NCBI GenBank assembly: GCA_009733715.1
Contig: WMKJ01000062.1
Coordinates: 16,365-80,364 of the forward strand
DNA from: Herpomyces periplanetae
Taxonomy: Eukaryota; Ascomycota; Laboulbeniomycetes; Herpomycetales; Herpomycetaceae
Direction: 5' to 3'
DNA: 64,000 bases
The notes beneath the pieces were generated by a model. That model had not been told where the DNA came from, ran no database searches, and was given only the letters and a program-made list of their open reading frames with translations. Numbering within the stretch: position 1 is the stretch's first letter; the number at the start of each line of letters is the position of its first letter. The position numbers were made by a program, and so were the translations under genes. Positions 18,349 through 31,099 of the stretch are shown here, piece by piece.

Positions 18349-21300
18349 TTTTTCTTTATTCACATATGCTTTAGGCTAATTCTGCTTTCTTGTATGTTTA
18401 CCCCCGAGTTTTTTGTACTTTTACCCTTATACCCTTGGATTTATTCCCTCTTCTCCCCGTCTCCAAACATAATTCTCTCTCCATTTCGCCTTCAAAGTCA
18501 CATCCACCCACCCAATCTTGTGGATAATTTCCCCCATACATCCCAAAATTACATATCCTGTTATCCTTAATCGTTAACCTGTAAAATAAGCTTATGAATA
18601 AAACCCGTTAATACTCATCGGTTAACTACTCTTCATCTCCCAATAATACATCATAGCCCATATACCATACAGTATGCAAGATTCTCTAATCCAAACTCTA
18701 CCCTAGACAACGTCCCGGCATTATCTGCCCTATTCGAATCTTATAACATCTTTAATAATTCCGTTATTCACTTCTACCATCCGCGTTTTTCCTTTCCAGA
18801 AACATACTCCTAAAATTTCATCTTTAACTTCACCCCCAGAATATCCTCAACGTAAACGTTACATCAATCGTTAAAACTACGTATCCAACCAACAATTTTC
18901 CATTTATTCCTCCCCCCCCTATGACCTGCGCTGCATCTTCTTCAATACTCAAGTTAATCCCTAAGCAGAACTCTCCATTATGTAAATTAATCTCAAAATA
19001 TATTCCACCCTTTTCCACAAACTTAATGCTATTCCAAAAGCTTCCCTTCCACCACCCTATACTTAAACCGTCAACACTGCATAATTATGTTTTGCATCGT
19101 CAAAGACTGCCAAAATAGTAACCATTTTGTCATTGAAACATTCCTTTCAGCTACAAGTGTAAAATATTACCAAATACATACTTCAATCTCTCGCCTTCTA
19201 CAACACTTGTATAATAGATCATTTTATACCATCCCATGATAAGCTAATTGCCGTATCTGCGCTAAACTACCCCACCCTTTACATTATATTTATCATCTTA
19301 ATTCCTCTCTGATTTACAATTATTCAGAATGCCACATGGTTCAAGGTGTCCCTGACTCTGGCTCGCTTTGGTAAAATATAATGAATTCATTTACTTTGTT
19401 TCGCACTAAATCCTTTTCAAGTCATAGATTCTACATCCTCTTTTACTATTCATCCCAATACATATCAATTCTATAATTGCTATATTTAGCTCGTTATTTA
19501 TGTCTTTATATCCGTATAATCTATGCAAGTCCGAATATTTTAACCCTATTGCAAACTCTGAGTTCCAGTTAAATACTTTCTTGATGTGCATACTATCTAC
19601 TACGCAATACCCAAATTTATTATCCTTGAATATATACAATCTAACCCATATTCTAAACAAATGTGATTAACCGCTCGGGTATCCGCAGTTTTCACCTCTG
19701 CTTTTCCTTTTGGTCTTTTCCAATTCAATACATCCCCCGTAAAAACTTAACTTTTATATATAAAAGCTACTGTTGTAAAACATTTACGTATACTCTATCC
19801 AGTCTCAGTATAAACTTACCCGTTTAACCTGTGGTCAAACACCTAATTTCATGCAACAAGAAACTTTCAAGTTATATCGCTACGCATGCTACATCCAAAA
19901 ATAGCTTTTCAAAGTGAAATTACCCGGGACAAAGGAATATACCATTCTTGCGTGCATGGATCAGTATCACTATCTTAATGCAGTGAAAATCCAAATTTCC
20001 GTCATCTCCATCTTTCCGATTGTCTTTCGAATCTTGTGTAGCTTGTACAATTACTACATATCCCGAGTTTAGTCGCAGTTATAACAGGCTTAACTGCAGC
20101 TTGAATCATCTAAATCGTTTATTGTAACTTTTGTTTAATCCCCAAAATTTTCCAAAATCAAGCTTAAATTATGCCGATTTTTCTGCCCAAAACTTCCATC
20201 AAACCTGTAAACGGTAACAATTCTAACCATTTGAAAAATTCATTGACCATGTAAAAATGCGTTATAGATAGGCTCACAATCCTCTGTTTCACCGCCATTA
20301 ACCCGGTCAGATGATAAAGACTATCAAAGCTCCAAATATTCAGCTTAAAGAAACCTCATCAGTCTATTCGTCACTTTTATTTCAATTATACTACTGCAAT
20401 GACAGCTTGCCTAACCCTACATATGAAATATTCTCTATAGTATTAAAGAAATGGCAATCTTCGTTACCTTCATGTGTAACATCTCATGCGTCCCTACACA
20501 ATGGTTTACAAAATATCCCTCACTTTATCCCGTCTATGCTAAGGAATTATCATCTCAAGCAGAATCCCTCTAAAATCGCCTTTCATCCATTTCTACCGCA
20601 AATTAAATTCAATATTAACCATTAAGTATTGCAATTTCTTTCAACAAGTAAACATATCTCAAATAGTCAGAGCAAATAACCGTTAAAAATCCCCTTCATA
20701 GAGGGGACACGCCAAAAGAAATGAATTGTCTAACAGTATAAATATCGTACTTTGGTTGTCTGCTGTACCCTGATCGGACTCCTTGCAATATCCCTCCGTA
20801 GTCATCTTTCTACCTTACATTCAATCGTGGCCAATGGCCTGTCAATATACTTCATAAATTAATTCAATCTGCCGAGTTAGAGGCTACCTCTAAACTTGCT
20901 TCGACGATATTGTATTTGATTTGGTTTCATGAAGTTAAGCTCATGCTAAAATGCTTTGTTCAACAATCCAGTTTACCCTTTCAATTTTACAATCGAACCG
21001 GCAAAATTCCAACGATTCATGAGATAATCCCATATATTGTATCCTTCTTCCCTTGCCTTCACAAAACTAATCTATGGACTAGCTCCGTTCATCACGAGAG
21101 CTTCCCTTTTCATTCCACTCAAATTTCCATACACTAAATCGGGTGATTGACTTGTCAATTCCATGAATTGCAATAATTCGCAACGTTACAGGTAATTTTT
21201 CTTGTAAATGTACTAAGTGTGTAGGTCCTTTTACCATGATCATAGACTTAATCATAATTATGTATTTAAAGTTTTCATCAAGGTCTTACTCAGTATAAAA

Positions 21301-23270
21301 TTGTTAACATAGTCTCATTTTATCTAGAGTTATAATCATTGTTAACTTTCTGGTGGCGTGTTAAATTATTTTAACACCCGTGCGCTCCTCCTTGACACAT
21401 GCCATTCTTTTATTAACCTATATTTCCACATGTAAGTTCTCCTTTTCATACGAATATATTTTGTATGTCCCTTCGGTCTCTCATGTTCTATAAATTTGTA
21501 TGACAAGTCATCTCCAAGAATGTCGGTCTTATGTCTAAATCTTATCTCCTAAGTATATGTTTCTTATGCTTAAGTGTTATTACTTAAATTTCTAATTGAT
21601 TTGCACCGTCTTCCCACATTGTGGTTCAAATCCTAAAAGTTACAACTTGACCGTGATACTTCACCCATGGAATACGCAATTCGCCGCGGAAGTATCTACA
21701 ATGATTAGTGGCAGATTCTAGCATGTGCAAAAGTAAGTTTACCGTTCCTCCGATTCATGATACCGAGATATTTCACTGGTCAATCATGTATGATACTTTA
21801 TCTTTTCGCATAGAGTTCCCGTCAATCTGTTACACCCGTTGTTATACATCCAGTTGGATTGTCCAGAACCCCGGTAAATGTTTATGCGTACGGTTTATCG
21901 ATAAATTCTTCATCACAGGAAACCATGAATGATATTTCAATCTTGTGGATTGCACTAGCCAGTTTTCTGTTCGGCAATGGTTCTTAAGCATTAAGTGTGT
22001 TACATTATTCCAATTTGTTATACATCTTTAGTTACTTACCTTGTCCTTACCAATGCAACTTACCTATTGTCCTTGAAATTATCCCCTTCAATCATCTCCC
22101 AACACATGACTCTTTAAATACATGGGGTTCAGAAAAGTGTTTCTGAGGTCTTCTATCATCCTCTCAACCCTGAATTTGGAGCCTTTTAACGTCTTCAATG
22201 GCTTATACCTTGTAACTAACGTCCGAATTGAAGGGTTAACAGCTACTTGTTATCACAGCAATTTTCCATAAATATTTACGAGACAGTTATTTATCAATCT
22301 TGCCAATATTTTAGCAGATTTTACTTGGCTCAAAAGAAAATCAATTTCTCAATGCTGTCAATTTTAATATTCGTAAATGTACCCGTATGCTCGAACCTTG
22401 CTTCATGAGCCATTAAATTATTTTCCTATCAAAATAATCAAACAATATAAAAATTTCAACACCGTCTAATGTTTTGCCGTTAACACCCGCAAATCAAGCC
22501 GTTTGACTCTCATGAAGCTTGTGATTATATATCTAATAGCAATTTCAAATTGAAGGCTTTGGGAGACTACCATTCTTCCTAACTTGATCGAAGTTAAAAC
22601 GAGATCAAAATTAACCATCTTACTCTACCACAAACTTAGCGATTGATCCCCCATAGTTTTAACCTATATTGAACTTGAAATATTAGCCATCTCATATCTA
22701 TTTTACCAATATTTCTCAACTCCAATCCCAACTCAATTATTTTAATAATTAACAAATGTCGTATATATTAGAGTATTTTCGGAAATTAGATAACTTACCT
22801 AGCTCATCGTTGAATGCGTCAATTGTAATAATTTGACATTTTCTTTGTAGTGAATTTTACTAACTATTTGAATACAATTCGTCCAGCATTCTAACATAAA
22901 ATATCTCGCGAGTTAGGCACAAGGAAGAACTCTAATCACGAAATATTCCCCTTTCCTCCCAAAATGGATATCTCTTACATTTACTCATTTCTTATCCCAC
23001 ATACCCCCAATAAGGTTGCATTTGTCCCACCATATAATAACTTAAATGTGCTCTTGAATATCGGATTCATATATTAAGCCATCGTAAATTGAATATAACT
23101 CTTTTATACTTTTTCGGACTCTGAACATACTATATCCAAATATATGTATAAATGTCAACATATGTTCTACTGTAAAATCCCACAATACAAATACAAATCA
23201 TTCGATGTATAACATTATTTATAAACCAAAGTCTATATGAATTGGAGTTCAATTTTTGGCACGGTACGCC
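18349..23270. other. Gene-free C/T-rich spacer between divergent secreted proteins 2 and 3
   Basis: About 4.9 kb separates two divergently transcribed paralogues. The plus strand is C/T-rich to about 20.7 kb, then simply AT-rich. Open frames (19406-19660 minus; 20311-20625, 20910-21137 and 21708-21932 plus) have no signal peptide, known domain or splice context, and their codon content reads like the background. A TATAAA-like sequence at 23218-23226 is about 45-50 bases upstream of secreted protein 3. I see no repeat array or RNA gene. Confidence 0.45.
23218..23226 (+). promoter_or_regulatory. TATA-like element of secreted protein 3
   Basis: TTTATAAACC occurs about 45-50 bases upstream of the ATG at 23271. 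Position and sequence fit a TATA box in an otherwise AT-rich promoter, so the match could be accidental. Confidence 0.3.
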
Positions 23271-23878
23271 ATGTTAACCAAGTTTCTTATACTTCTAACC
23301 ACCGTAACGCTTGTCTATGGTGCTCCTAAACGTTTCTTTTTGTTTGCTATATATGATACCTTAAACAAACTGGATTATACAGCACAATTTCCTTCGTCTT
23401 CCTACGTAGATTATTACTGTGATGTGTTAAAAATTTACACACATGGTCCACCAATGATAAATACTAATGATATACCGTAAGATTTACTTTAAAGTGTGCT
23501 TCCTCACGCTGACATCATCACCAGTACAGCTTTTGAAATAGATTATCGTGGATATCTTTTTGTTGTTACTAGACGTAAACGTAGGTTGAGTTTTATTTAA
23601 TTAACAAACATAAACTCTTACTTTAATTCTTCATTTCTGCAGAAAGAATCTATATCGATAGGGAAGGCCGTTTCTCCATACATAGAAAAGGGGAGTTTCA
23701 TATTTTTACCCGAGCACATCCCTTCTGGTCCCTTAAAGGAGACTTAAATTATTTGCATCATGGTTCAAAAAAAAAATTTTACTTTTGTAAAGATTCTTCT
23801 GGTTCTTTTGTCATGTACTATCGCATTCCTAAAGATAAGGAATGCGCTAAATATTTTATAGTTAAACATAACGCTTAA
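23271..23878 (+). CDS. Small secreted cysteine-containing protein 3 (candidate effector), three exons
   Basis: Exons 23271-23476, 23525-23574 and 23643-23878 join in frame (phase 2, then phase 1) to 163 residues. Introns of 48 and 68 nt have GTAAGA and GTAAAC donors, a CTGAC branch point in the first and a CTGCAG acceptor in the second; a GTAGGT donor six bases downstream would add two residues. Residues 1-17 (MLTKFLILLTTVTLVYG) are a signal peptide, and mature protein begins around APKRFF. The single cysteine of exon 1 is in VDYYCDVLKIY. Exon 2 encodes FEIDYRGYLFVVTR. Exon 3 encodes RIYIDREGRFSI, then LHHGSKKKFYFCK and, 18 residues later, KECAKYFIVKHNA. These blocks align in order with secreted protein 2, and the last with protein 1. 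The Y-x-C-like motif after the signal peptide, short introns and size (about 160) resemble powdery-mildew candidate effectors, but homology to a named family is not established. It is the last supportable gene of the window. Confidence 0.75.
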
Positions 23879-25999
23879 ATATTACTCGAAATTTCTTCCT
23901 GAGTATTTACGGTAATACATTTACGATATCATTACCTTTTATCAACGTCTTCCCTGTAACAGATTCCCAGGAACTCTACACAAAGAGAGAGTTGTGTCAT
24001 ACATAATTGACTAGTTATATATCTCGGTATCATGACTTTGTAAAAGGTAGAATTTCCTTTGCACATACTAAAAATTGACGTTTACCATCCTAGATACTTT
24101 TATAGGATGTTGCGTATGCCATGCGTGAAGTATCACGATCAAGTTTTAACTTTTAGGACTTAAACCGAGGTGTGAGAAGACAAAACAAGTTAACTGAAAA
24201 TTTGAGCAACGTAATAAATGCTCAGTCTACATTAGATACTTCAATTACTTTTCTTAAGCTGACCATGTAAAAATATGATCAACTTGACCATTAAGAGAAC
24301 CAATCAACAGTTTCAAATATTAACTGTTAATTGTTAGCCATCAACTCATACGGATCAAATATGCTGTCTCAGTGCGATGTATCAAGTTGAGCGAGTAGTC
24401 TAACGATGACTTTTGAGTTGTGGATGATCAAGTTACATTAACTTGAAGACTAATGGGAAATATTACGGTGAGAGACTACTACAACAGAAATTGAACTAGG
24501 CATCAATAAACACATAATTTTGCGGAGGTTAAACAATTTTAGCTGCTATGCTTTGAAATCCTCTACCCATGTAGGATAACTGCATATAAGGTCCGATTCG
24601 GTCTATTAAAGATAGAAATAACCCTTAGAATTATTTAGCTGAATGTCGAGGCTAGAGTAAACATTATAGCTTAATAGTAAGTTGAAGTGTACAGAAGGTT
24701 ATCCACTTACGAGACTTATAGGTAAGAAGACTGCCAATTTCGACACTTACTGGCTAAAGTACTTTTATCCCTGCTGTAATTAGGTAGAGTAATCCAATTG
24801 GCGAGACATAACCATCAAATTTGCTATTGAACACAACTATGACGCTAATAACTTTCAAGTATATATATAGCTCAAAATATATTTTGGATTAAGAACTTAT
24901 AGGTGCATAGAAAAGTATGAACGGAATTACTTAACACGTAGAACACAAAGATTTTTAGTGATAATGATCTTCTAAATGCATAATGGCACGTACGAATATT
25001 CCGAAGAAGGATCTGCTAATAGAATAACAATATTTTCTCTCGAATTGATGATATTAAAGAAAAGACATGCTAGCCAAGCACTTATCCATTAAGAGCTTAG
25101 AAAAACTCTCGTATTTCAGGCAAAGTATGCGATAGTATCAACACATTTGATATTAAAATATTCCTTGTTAGAAGAGAAATCTAACGACGCTTATTACATG
25201 ATGATATGCTAGTATATGAGAGAGTTAATTGTAAGTTTTACCCGCGTAATTATGCGTAGATGTATGATGAAGACAAATTAACCTATACATTTTACCAAAA
25301 AATTTGTTTTTGGCGACTATAAATTATGTAGGTAAATCATTTATGTAATTAATGAGTTAGTTATATGGTTAACCGTATAGATGTTTGCTTCAAGAGTCCC
25401 ATTCTATGAGCGAATTTGTAGCATTCTTTATGTACCTACGAATTCTTAATTCCAAGTATACTGTACAATACTTGCGCATTTACATGCTGCTGTCATCGCA
25501 ATTGTCGTTATTACCAACTTATGGTTATTACAACAGAGCCTCTGTTAAGGTTAGCCACTAGTCATGGAAGATTGTAAAGGAGTTCTAAAAATTCCGGAGA
25601 GAATGGTAAGATGGCTCAATAGCTGGAGCTTTTCTTCTTCAACTTACTATTAGTTTGTTGTATAGAAATTCTTATTTCAGTCACAAAGAGACTTTGCATT
25701 ATGTTGTATTATGAAGCAATATACCATTGGCAGTCGACTCTAGCCGTACATAAAATATACTGCCATGAAGTCAACAAAAGGCCCTCTACATGCCAGTAGG
25801 ATGAGACACGAGAAGATAGTTCACCTATAAAGAGGACAATCCAGAACGAGCAAGAGAATGCACCAGTAGTGGACAAGGGAGGAACCAGATAAAGGTGATA
25901 ATCCAAACCTTAAATGTAACTTTGGTTACAACAAGAAAACTAAAATGGAACGCCAACTTTATACAGAACGAGGCATACGCTTTATAGAATAGAGGAAAT
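23879..25999. other. AT-rich gene-free region downstream of secreted protein 3
   Basis: About 2.1 kb, A-rich on the plus strand to about 25.4 kb, then a somewhat more GC-balanced stretch at 25.45-25.95 kb containing a 65-residue minus-strand frame (25709-25906) without recognisable features. No motif or repeat could be assigned with confidence. Confidence 0.4.
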
Positions 26000-27180
26000 T
26001 GTACAAGCCGAGAAGCCTAGAGAAACAAACCTAAACACATGATATAAAATTTCTTAAAAATTGCCAGCTTGATTTTGTAGTCGATCAGGATGAATTTAAT
26101 GAAACTTAAAGAGCGCCATCGATTACTCTATTTTCCTTCAAGCTGGACGACAAGGAATTCCGTGGGAGATAGTGCCCATTTCGAAAAAGAATACCAAACT
26201 TTTAACTTTAATCCTCTGTACCGCCTAGAGAATAGCAGGAAACGTCAAATGAATTGCTTCACGAGACGCTACAACCAATTCGATGTCGTGTGAGTGGTAG
26301 TGATATAGCAATTGGGCAATTATTGCCGGGGTTTTCAATAAAGATTGATGTAGCCAAGTGAGTTTGGTGCCCCTCCAGCCAACGGGCAACTGAAATTGCG
26401 TTCAAACGGTGTAGCCGAGTGTCAGAAGGGAGTTATTTGAGCTGCCCAAAAGAATCCAGTCTTGATGGAATGAATCGGTGTAATCAAAAACTCGAAACAC
26501 CTCATTTTGCTGTGCTTTTTCAGAGTCCATTTGTGCTTAAATTTTATGACGCTCTCCACTTCTTGGATATTCATTTTCGAAATTTGGAGAATTCGGACAG
26601 CTTTCGGATTAACTATTTTCTAAACCACCCTAAAAATTTGGTGACGGTCAGTCTACGACTTTCTCTTATCGCTCGAAGTGGTGGTATTTTGATTTATTTC
26701 TTGCCATTTCAAATTTATCTATTTCGTCTTAGATATTTATGAATAAAATGTCATTTGGTGTCACTAGTAACATGCATGATCTTGCATGTGATTCAACTTT
26801 TGTTTTATTAAAAATTATCTTTCCGGCGCTGAAATCGTGAATATTTTTATCAGTTTTGACGATATTCAAGTGCTGGTAAATAATGTAGTATTTTAGTGTC
26901 AACTTTATCTATCCAGAGAATTTGCGATTTCATATCGTGTTACGCCGCTTTGAACAATAAAAAATTTCCATAACTCCTTTTTACAAGGCCTTGGTGACTT
27001 GGAAGGCATTGAGTTTTTAATTTTTAGAACCTCAAAAGCTGAAACTCTAAAATTACTGACTGGTATTCGTAAACCAACTTAGTCTTATTGGTAACCAATT
27101 CAATTGGATGCAACAAACAACCTGCTAAAGAATCATTATTCTAAATGCTAGCATCCGTAAAGAAGTTAAATGCTTTTTAG
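26000..27180. other. Region with short open-frame remnants and two GTAGCC[AG]AGTG boxes
   Basis: Composition is less AT-rich than the flanks. A plus frame at 26419-26742 is open for 107 codons, the first ATG being at codon 18; an ATG-started frame of 67 codons is at 26090-26293. Neither has a signal peptide or known domain. GATGTAGCCAAGTGAG (about 26348) and GGTGTAGCCGAGTGTC (about 26409) recall a tRNA/SINE A box but lack a matching B box. The region could be a decayed gene or mobile-element fragment. Confidence 0.25.
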
Positions 27181-27700
27181 GTATGACCAACTCACAATGG
27201 GTGCTTCCTCGCATGCTATTGCTGCCGAGCGAGTTCCCCTACTAGACGTGGTTAGCACCCCCTTGCCACCCAAGACACATCATTGCTATCCCCTGGCCAT
27301 ACTCCAGAATTATTCTGCAAAAGCCCGCCGCTTGCAGCTCTAGAATTTTCTTTACCTACACCGGCACGCCTGGCCTTAGCCTATTTGCCAACCGTAGCTC
27401 CTCCAATGCCATAAGAGCACTACCACACTGAGTGTATTGGGTATGGAGCCACCCACACCAATTTCAATTCCTTATTCCTTTGATTGCAACTGGACTCAGC
27501 TCCCACCAACGACGTAAGCTTTGCAGAAACTTAACCATGTTGCCAAAACGTTTGATAACTGGTACTACCCCAAACTTTACCTTTATACACGCTTCCAGTG
27601 TATGTATCCAGCTCCGGACATTTAATAGTAGTTCGTGTTCACCCGGATACACACCCGTTTTCCTTCCAGCAGTTATGTTTGGCTGGATTGCATCCCAACT
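27181..27700 (+). other. GC-balanced, C-rich island of unknown origin
   Basis: By eye this half-kilobase is close to 50% GC and C-rich on the plus strand, in contrast to AT-rich DNA on both sides. In one frame it reads almost open from an ATG near 27183, interrupted by a TAG at about 27243 and a TGA at about 27429; a further 92-codon frame runs 27432-27710. This looks like a decayed coding fragment, either a host gene or a retroelement open frame, but no family could be recognised. Confidence 0.35.
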
Positions 27701-27999
27701 GATAACGTGATTTGGAGATCACATATTTTAATACCACAATTCACACAAATGTAAAGCAGGTAGTTATTGAGTCTTCATGGTGTAAGCGTAGTGCATTATG
27801 GTGATAGTTATCATCTGCCAGGAAATATCAGATTCATACTTCTTGAGGAGTCTAGTGTAGCGTATTGCAAGGGATTACAATGGTTTTACAATGATTATTA
27901 GAAGCAGTATCGCATTATCTCATTTTTAATTGAATGGACATGCGCGGAAATGTGCTGCTCACACACGCAATGAGTATTGAGGCACTCAAGCATATTCGT

Positions 28000-28380
28000 G
28001 ATGATACTAGAACATTAACTTTAATTATGATTGCAATTGCCAATGATATCATAGTACTATGACATGAATATCCGGTGGGGCTACTTGGCAATATGTACAT
28101 GTGGAGATGATCGAGGTTAATCAGACTCTGATGGAGTTAACTTGGTTACCTTAGGTATTTTAGATACCTGAGATCCCATTGAAAACTGAAATTTTGGGGA
28201 CAAATCTCGTTCTGTTTTTCATGAACCGGCGACTGCTTACTCTGTGATTTGTTCTGTAATAACCTGGAACCGTATCTATCGTTTAGCCAACACGAATATT
28301 GGTATCGTTACTGGGCTTTTCGGGTTATCACCTTGTCTCTTTTGTCAAATTGATTACGCGCAGTTCTCAGTTTGAAATAG
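28000..28380 (+). repeat. Repeat module A, copy 1 (direct)
   Basis: Shared, in order, with copies at 40420-40790 (direct) and 61130-61560 (inverted). Aligned landmarks include GGTATTTTAGATACCTGAGATC here versus TGTATTTAAAATACTCAAGATT at 40.6 kb, and CTGCTTACTCTGTGATTTGTTCTGTAATAACCT here versus the same text with few changes in the inverted copy. Identity is estimated by eye at 60-70% with small indels. No coding capacity. Confidence 0.6.
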
Positions 28381-28969
28381 TTATAGATGCTTTGTCTATT
28401 TTCCAAATATTCATGGCTTTTCATCCAACTAAACGTAGACAACGATATGGACGTACAATAACTTGATAATATACCTCACTGTTTCCCGTTAAACGCCCTA
28501 AACCGCTGAATCTCTATGGAAGTATGAACCGTTAACCAACTAGTGACCCAATGGATATTGCCAGTTGCCTTTGCTATCAAACAAATCAGCAACATTGCAG
28601 ATTCTCAGTCGGTGCTAGTTACTCTTTGGTAAGCACCAATGATGACTTCAATTAATGAAAACACCATTGCCTGCCGTCATTTACAACAGCACTTGAATTG
28701 GGCTGCTTAGCTACACAGATTAAGCATCCACCTTGTCAACAATAAGATACCGCAAAAACGACGGTATATTCCTACTATACGGAAAATCAATCACTTTATT
28801 ATTTGATATTGAAATGACACTATGCGACGAAGTTTTGAGCGAAAATCGAATGTGGCATTTGATGGAACAGTCTGTTCAATTCCACTATCCTTCCCCGAGG
28901 CCTTATTAAGCGCAAAAACCGAATTCAGTACATTTCCTTAAAGAAATGCATATTCACACAGCAGTTCCA
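28381..28969. other. Unassigned sequence between repeat modules A and H
   Basis: About 590 bases. No gene, tRNA or clear repeat match was found. It may belong to the same larger element as its neighbours. Confidence 0.3.
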
Positions 28970-29300
28970 TTACCAAGCTGGCTCAAAGAAAGACAATAAA
29001 AGGTGAATTGATTAAATTGTCTCAGATCCTACTAATCTTGACTATACAAAGACACAAAACTACCTTTATACCGGTGTCTTTCGTTCTCAAGCTGACGATT
29101 TCATTCCTTGTTTTTTTCCTTTTAATACTTTCAGCACTACTTTGCTATTAGTGTAATGTGTTATCATGACTACCCCTTAGGCTATATTTCTTCCTACTGT
29201 ACAATTCTCTATATTGCACCGAGTCTACCCATTCCAGTCGTTTGTTGTGCAGCTTTTCTCTTTACCTTGTTCTTATAGCATAAGTTCCATCATAAGTCTG
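28970..29300 (+). repeat. Repeat module H, copy 1
   Basis: Aligns in the same orientation with 62470-62800. Landmarks: AAAAGGTGAATTGATTAAATTGTCTCAGATCCTACT versus AAAAGGTGAGTTAGTCTAATATTTCAACTCC, then a run with ATTAGTGTAATGTGTTATCATGACTACC versus ATTAGTATTATATGTCATCATGATGCCT. It is T/C-rich and has no coding capacity. Confidence 0.55.
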
Positions 29301-31099
29301 AAAAAACTCCCGTGGTATATCTACCATTTTCCTCTCTATTTGTTCTATTTTCTGCTTGTGTTGGGTTGTCATCTACCGCAAACAATACATTTTCTCGTCA
29401 ACTAAGCTGCAAGCAGAGGGGCCCTATGTTGACATCCCGATCGTATCCTTCAAATACTATTAACATTATCCATAGAAAGGATACCATCTTAGGATAAAAT
29501 GTTACAACTTGGAAGGAGATATCTACAGGAAGGGTTTAAGGTCTAAATACAAAAAAAATATGGGATCTTGGTACAGGGAGGAATGTGACGGTTCGATCGA
29601 ATAAGCCATTCTTCTTCAACTCAAGGTCAGTTCTGTCTCAATGATCTTATTCAAGTCTCGAGAGACTCCCTATTGTGTTAGACCCTGAAGCTGTATCCCT
29701 TTATCGGTAGAAGCTAACTGTATGTAAACAATGCTGTCATGATTTCGACACAGGGCTCCTCTATTTGCAGTGGAATGGGAATCAAGACAGAAAATTGCTT
29801 AGGAGAGATGACAACCATACAAAATCTACGAAACAAACAGGTCACAGCGGGTTATGGAAAAAAGTTAGACTATAAAATGTTATCTAAGCTTAAAACTGAA
29901 CTTAAGCAATATAGAACAGGGGAGAGAAGAAAAATGTAACTATGTACAGGAATGGAAAGACTTCATGCAAAGTAGGGGACTTTACAAACGGATGAAGTCT
30001 AACCAAACTATAGTCAATGTAATAAATAACAATTAAGCAACGGAATGCTGTGTTATTACAAAAAGTGTAAGAAGTAAGATAACCAGCTTGAAGAGAAGAT
30101 GCTCTATTTTAGTTGAAAGGTGTAGGTCGACTTAAGTCAAAACATTTATTTTTTCAGTTTCTACCGAATTAAGGCAAAGGGGGCACCATTAAAACCATCA
30201 CGACCTGTAGTTTCAGTTGGTTTGGGTTTTGTTAAGATCACTAGAACTAAAAAAGTAAAAACTTAATACCTTCCAGATCATTTAGACCTATATAAAAGTA
30301 GTGCCAGTCTTATTCTAAGGCAAATGTTGATCTAAATCAGAATAAAATAATAAAACTCCCACAGGAGTAAATCTGACGCCGAAAACATCGTTCCATATAA
30401 CCAAAATTAAGTAACTTTAAAACGAACAGAATTATTTTATATTCTGGTGCTGGAAAAAACGTTTTTGCAACATTCATACGCTTGATAGGGCTTGAATTTA
30501 GTGAATCCTAATATATTGAAACTATATAGAGACATAATCAGAAAGAAAAAACTCAAGATTTAAATGGTAGCATATGGATACATAAATAACCACAAAATCC
30601 CGTGTTAATGGCACAAACACGCTTCGAAACAACTATTACCACTTAATGGCATAAACCAGAAGTATTATATAAGCTCTGTGACTGCCTGAAATCTTTGGGA
30701 GTGAATATAGACAAGAGATGTATGTCTACAAAATTTAGTGCAACAGGACCACAGCAAGATAGAGGTTACTGTAATATAGGTAAAAATAACAGTACAAAGT
30801 CTCATGAAGACTTGCATAAGAACTTCCAAACACAAGCTAACCGCAAATTAAAGAAGATTGGCTTCGCCAATTGAACTGTATTTCAACAGAATTGATAGGT
30901 CATTCCTTTTTTCGGACCATTACTCTTTCTTCAGTTCACCTCCAAATAACCACATACCTGAAAGTATTCCCGAGCAATCCACGACCAATTTCTTGTAGTT
31001 AGCCCATGCCGATCTCTCGGGCTAAATTTCGACTCCGCTACTTGGCGGCTCACATTAATACATAACATTTATCAACAATTTCTCCTGTTATACTGTGAT
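29301..31099. other. Unassigned A-rich sequence between repeat modules H and B-D
   Basis: About 1.8 kb. Short frames (29312-29497, 29739-29939) show no domain. No credible gene, RNA or matched repeat was found; A-rich from about 29.5 kb. Confidence 0.3.

Noticed and set aside
19406-19660. 84-codon minus frame (VRLYIFKDNKFGYC...) as a possible fourth family member
   Set aside because: No signal peptide, no FC...C module and no splice partner; vague resemblance only.
26419-26742. 107-codon plus frame as a gene
   Set aside because: First codon is GTG, no domain or upstream signal peptide, and a frame of this length is not rare in 40 kb. Kept only as a remnant note.
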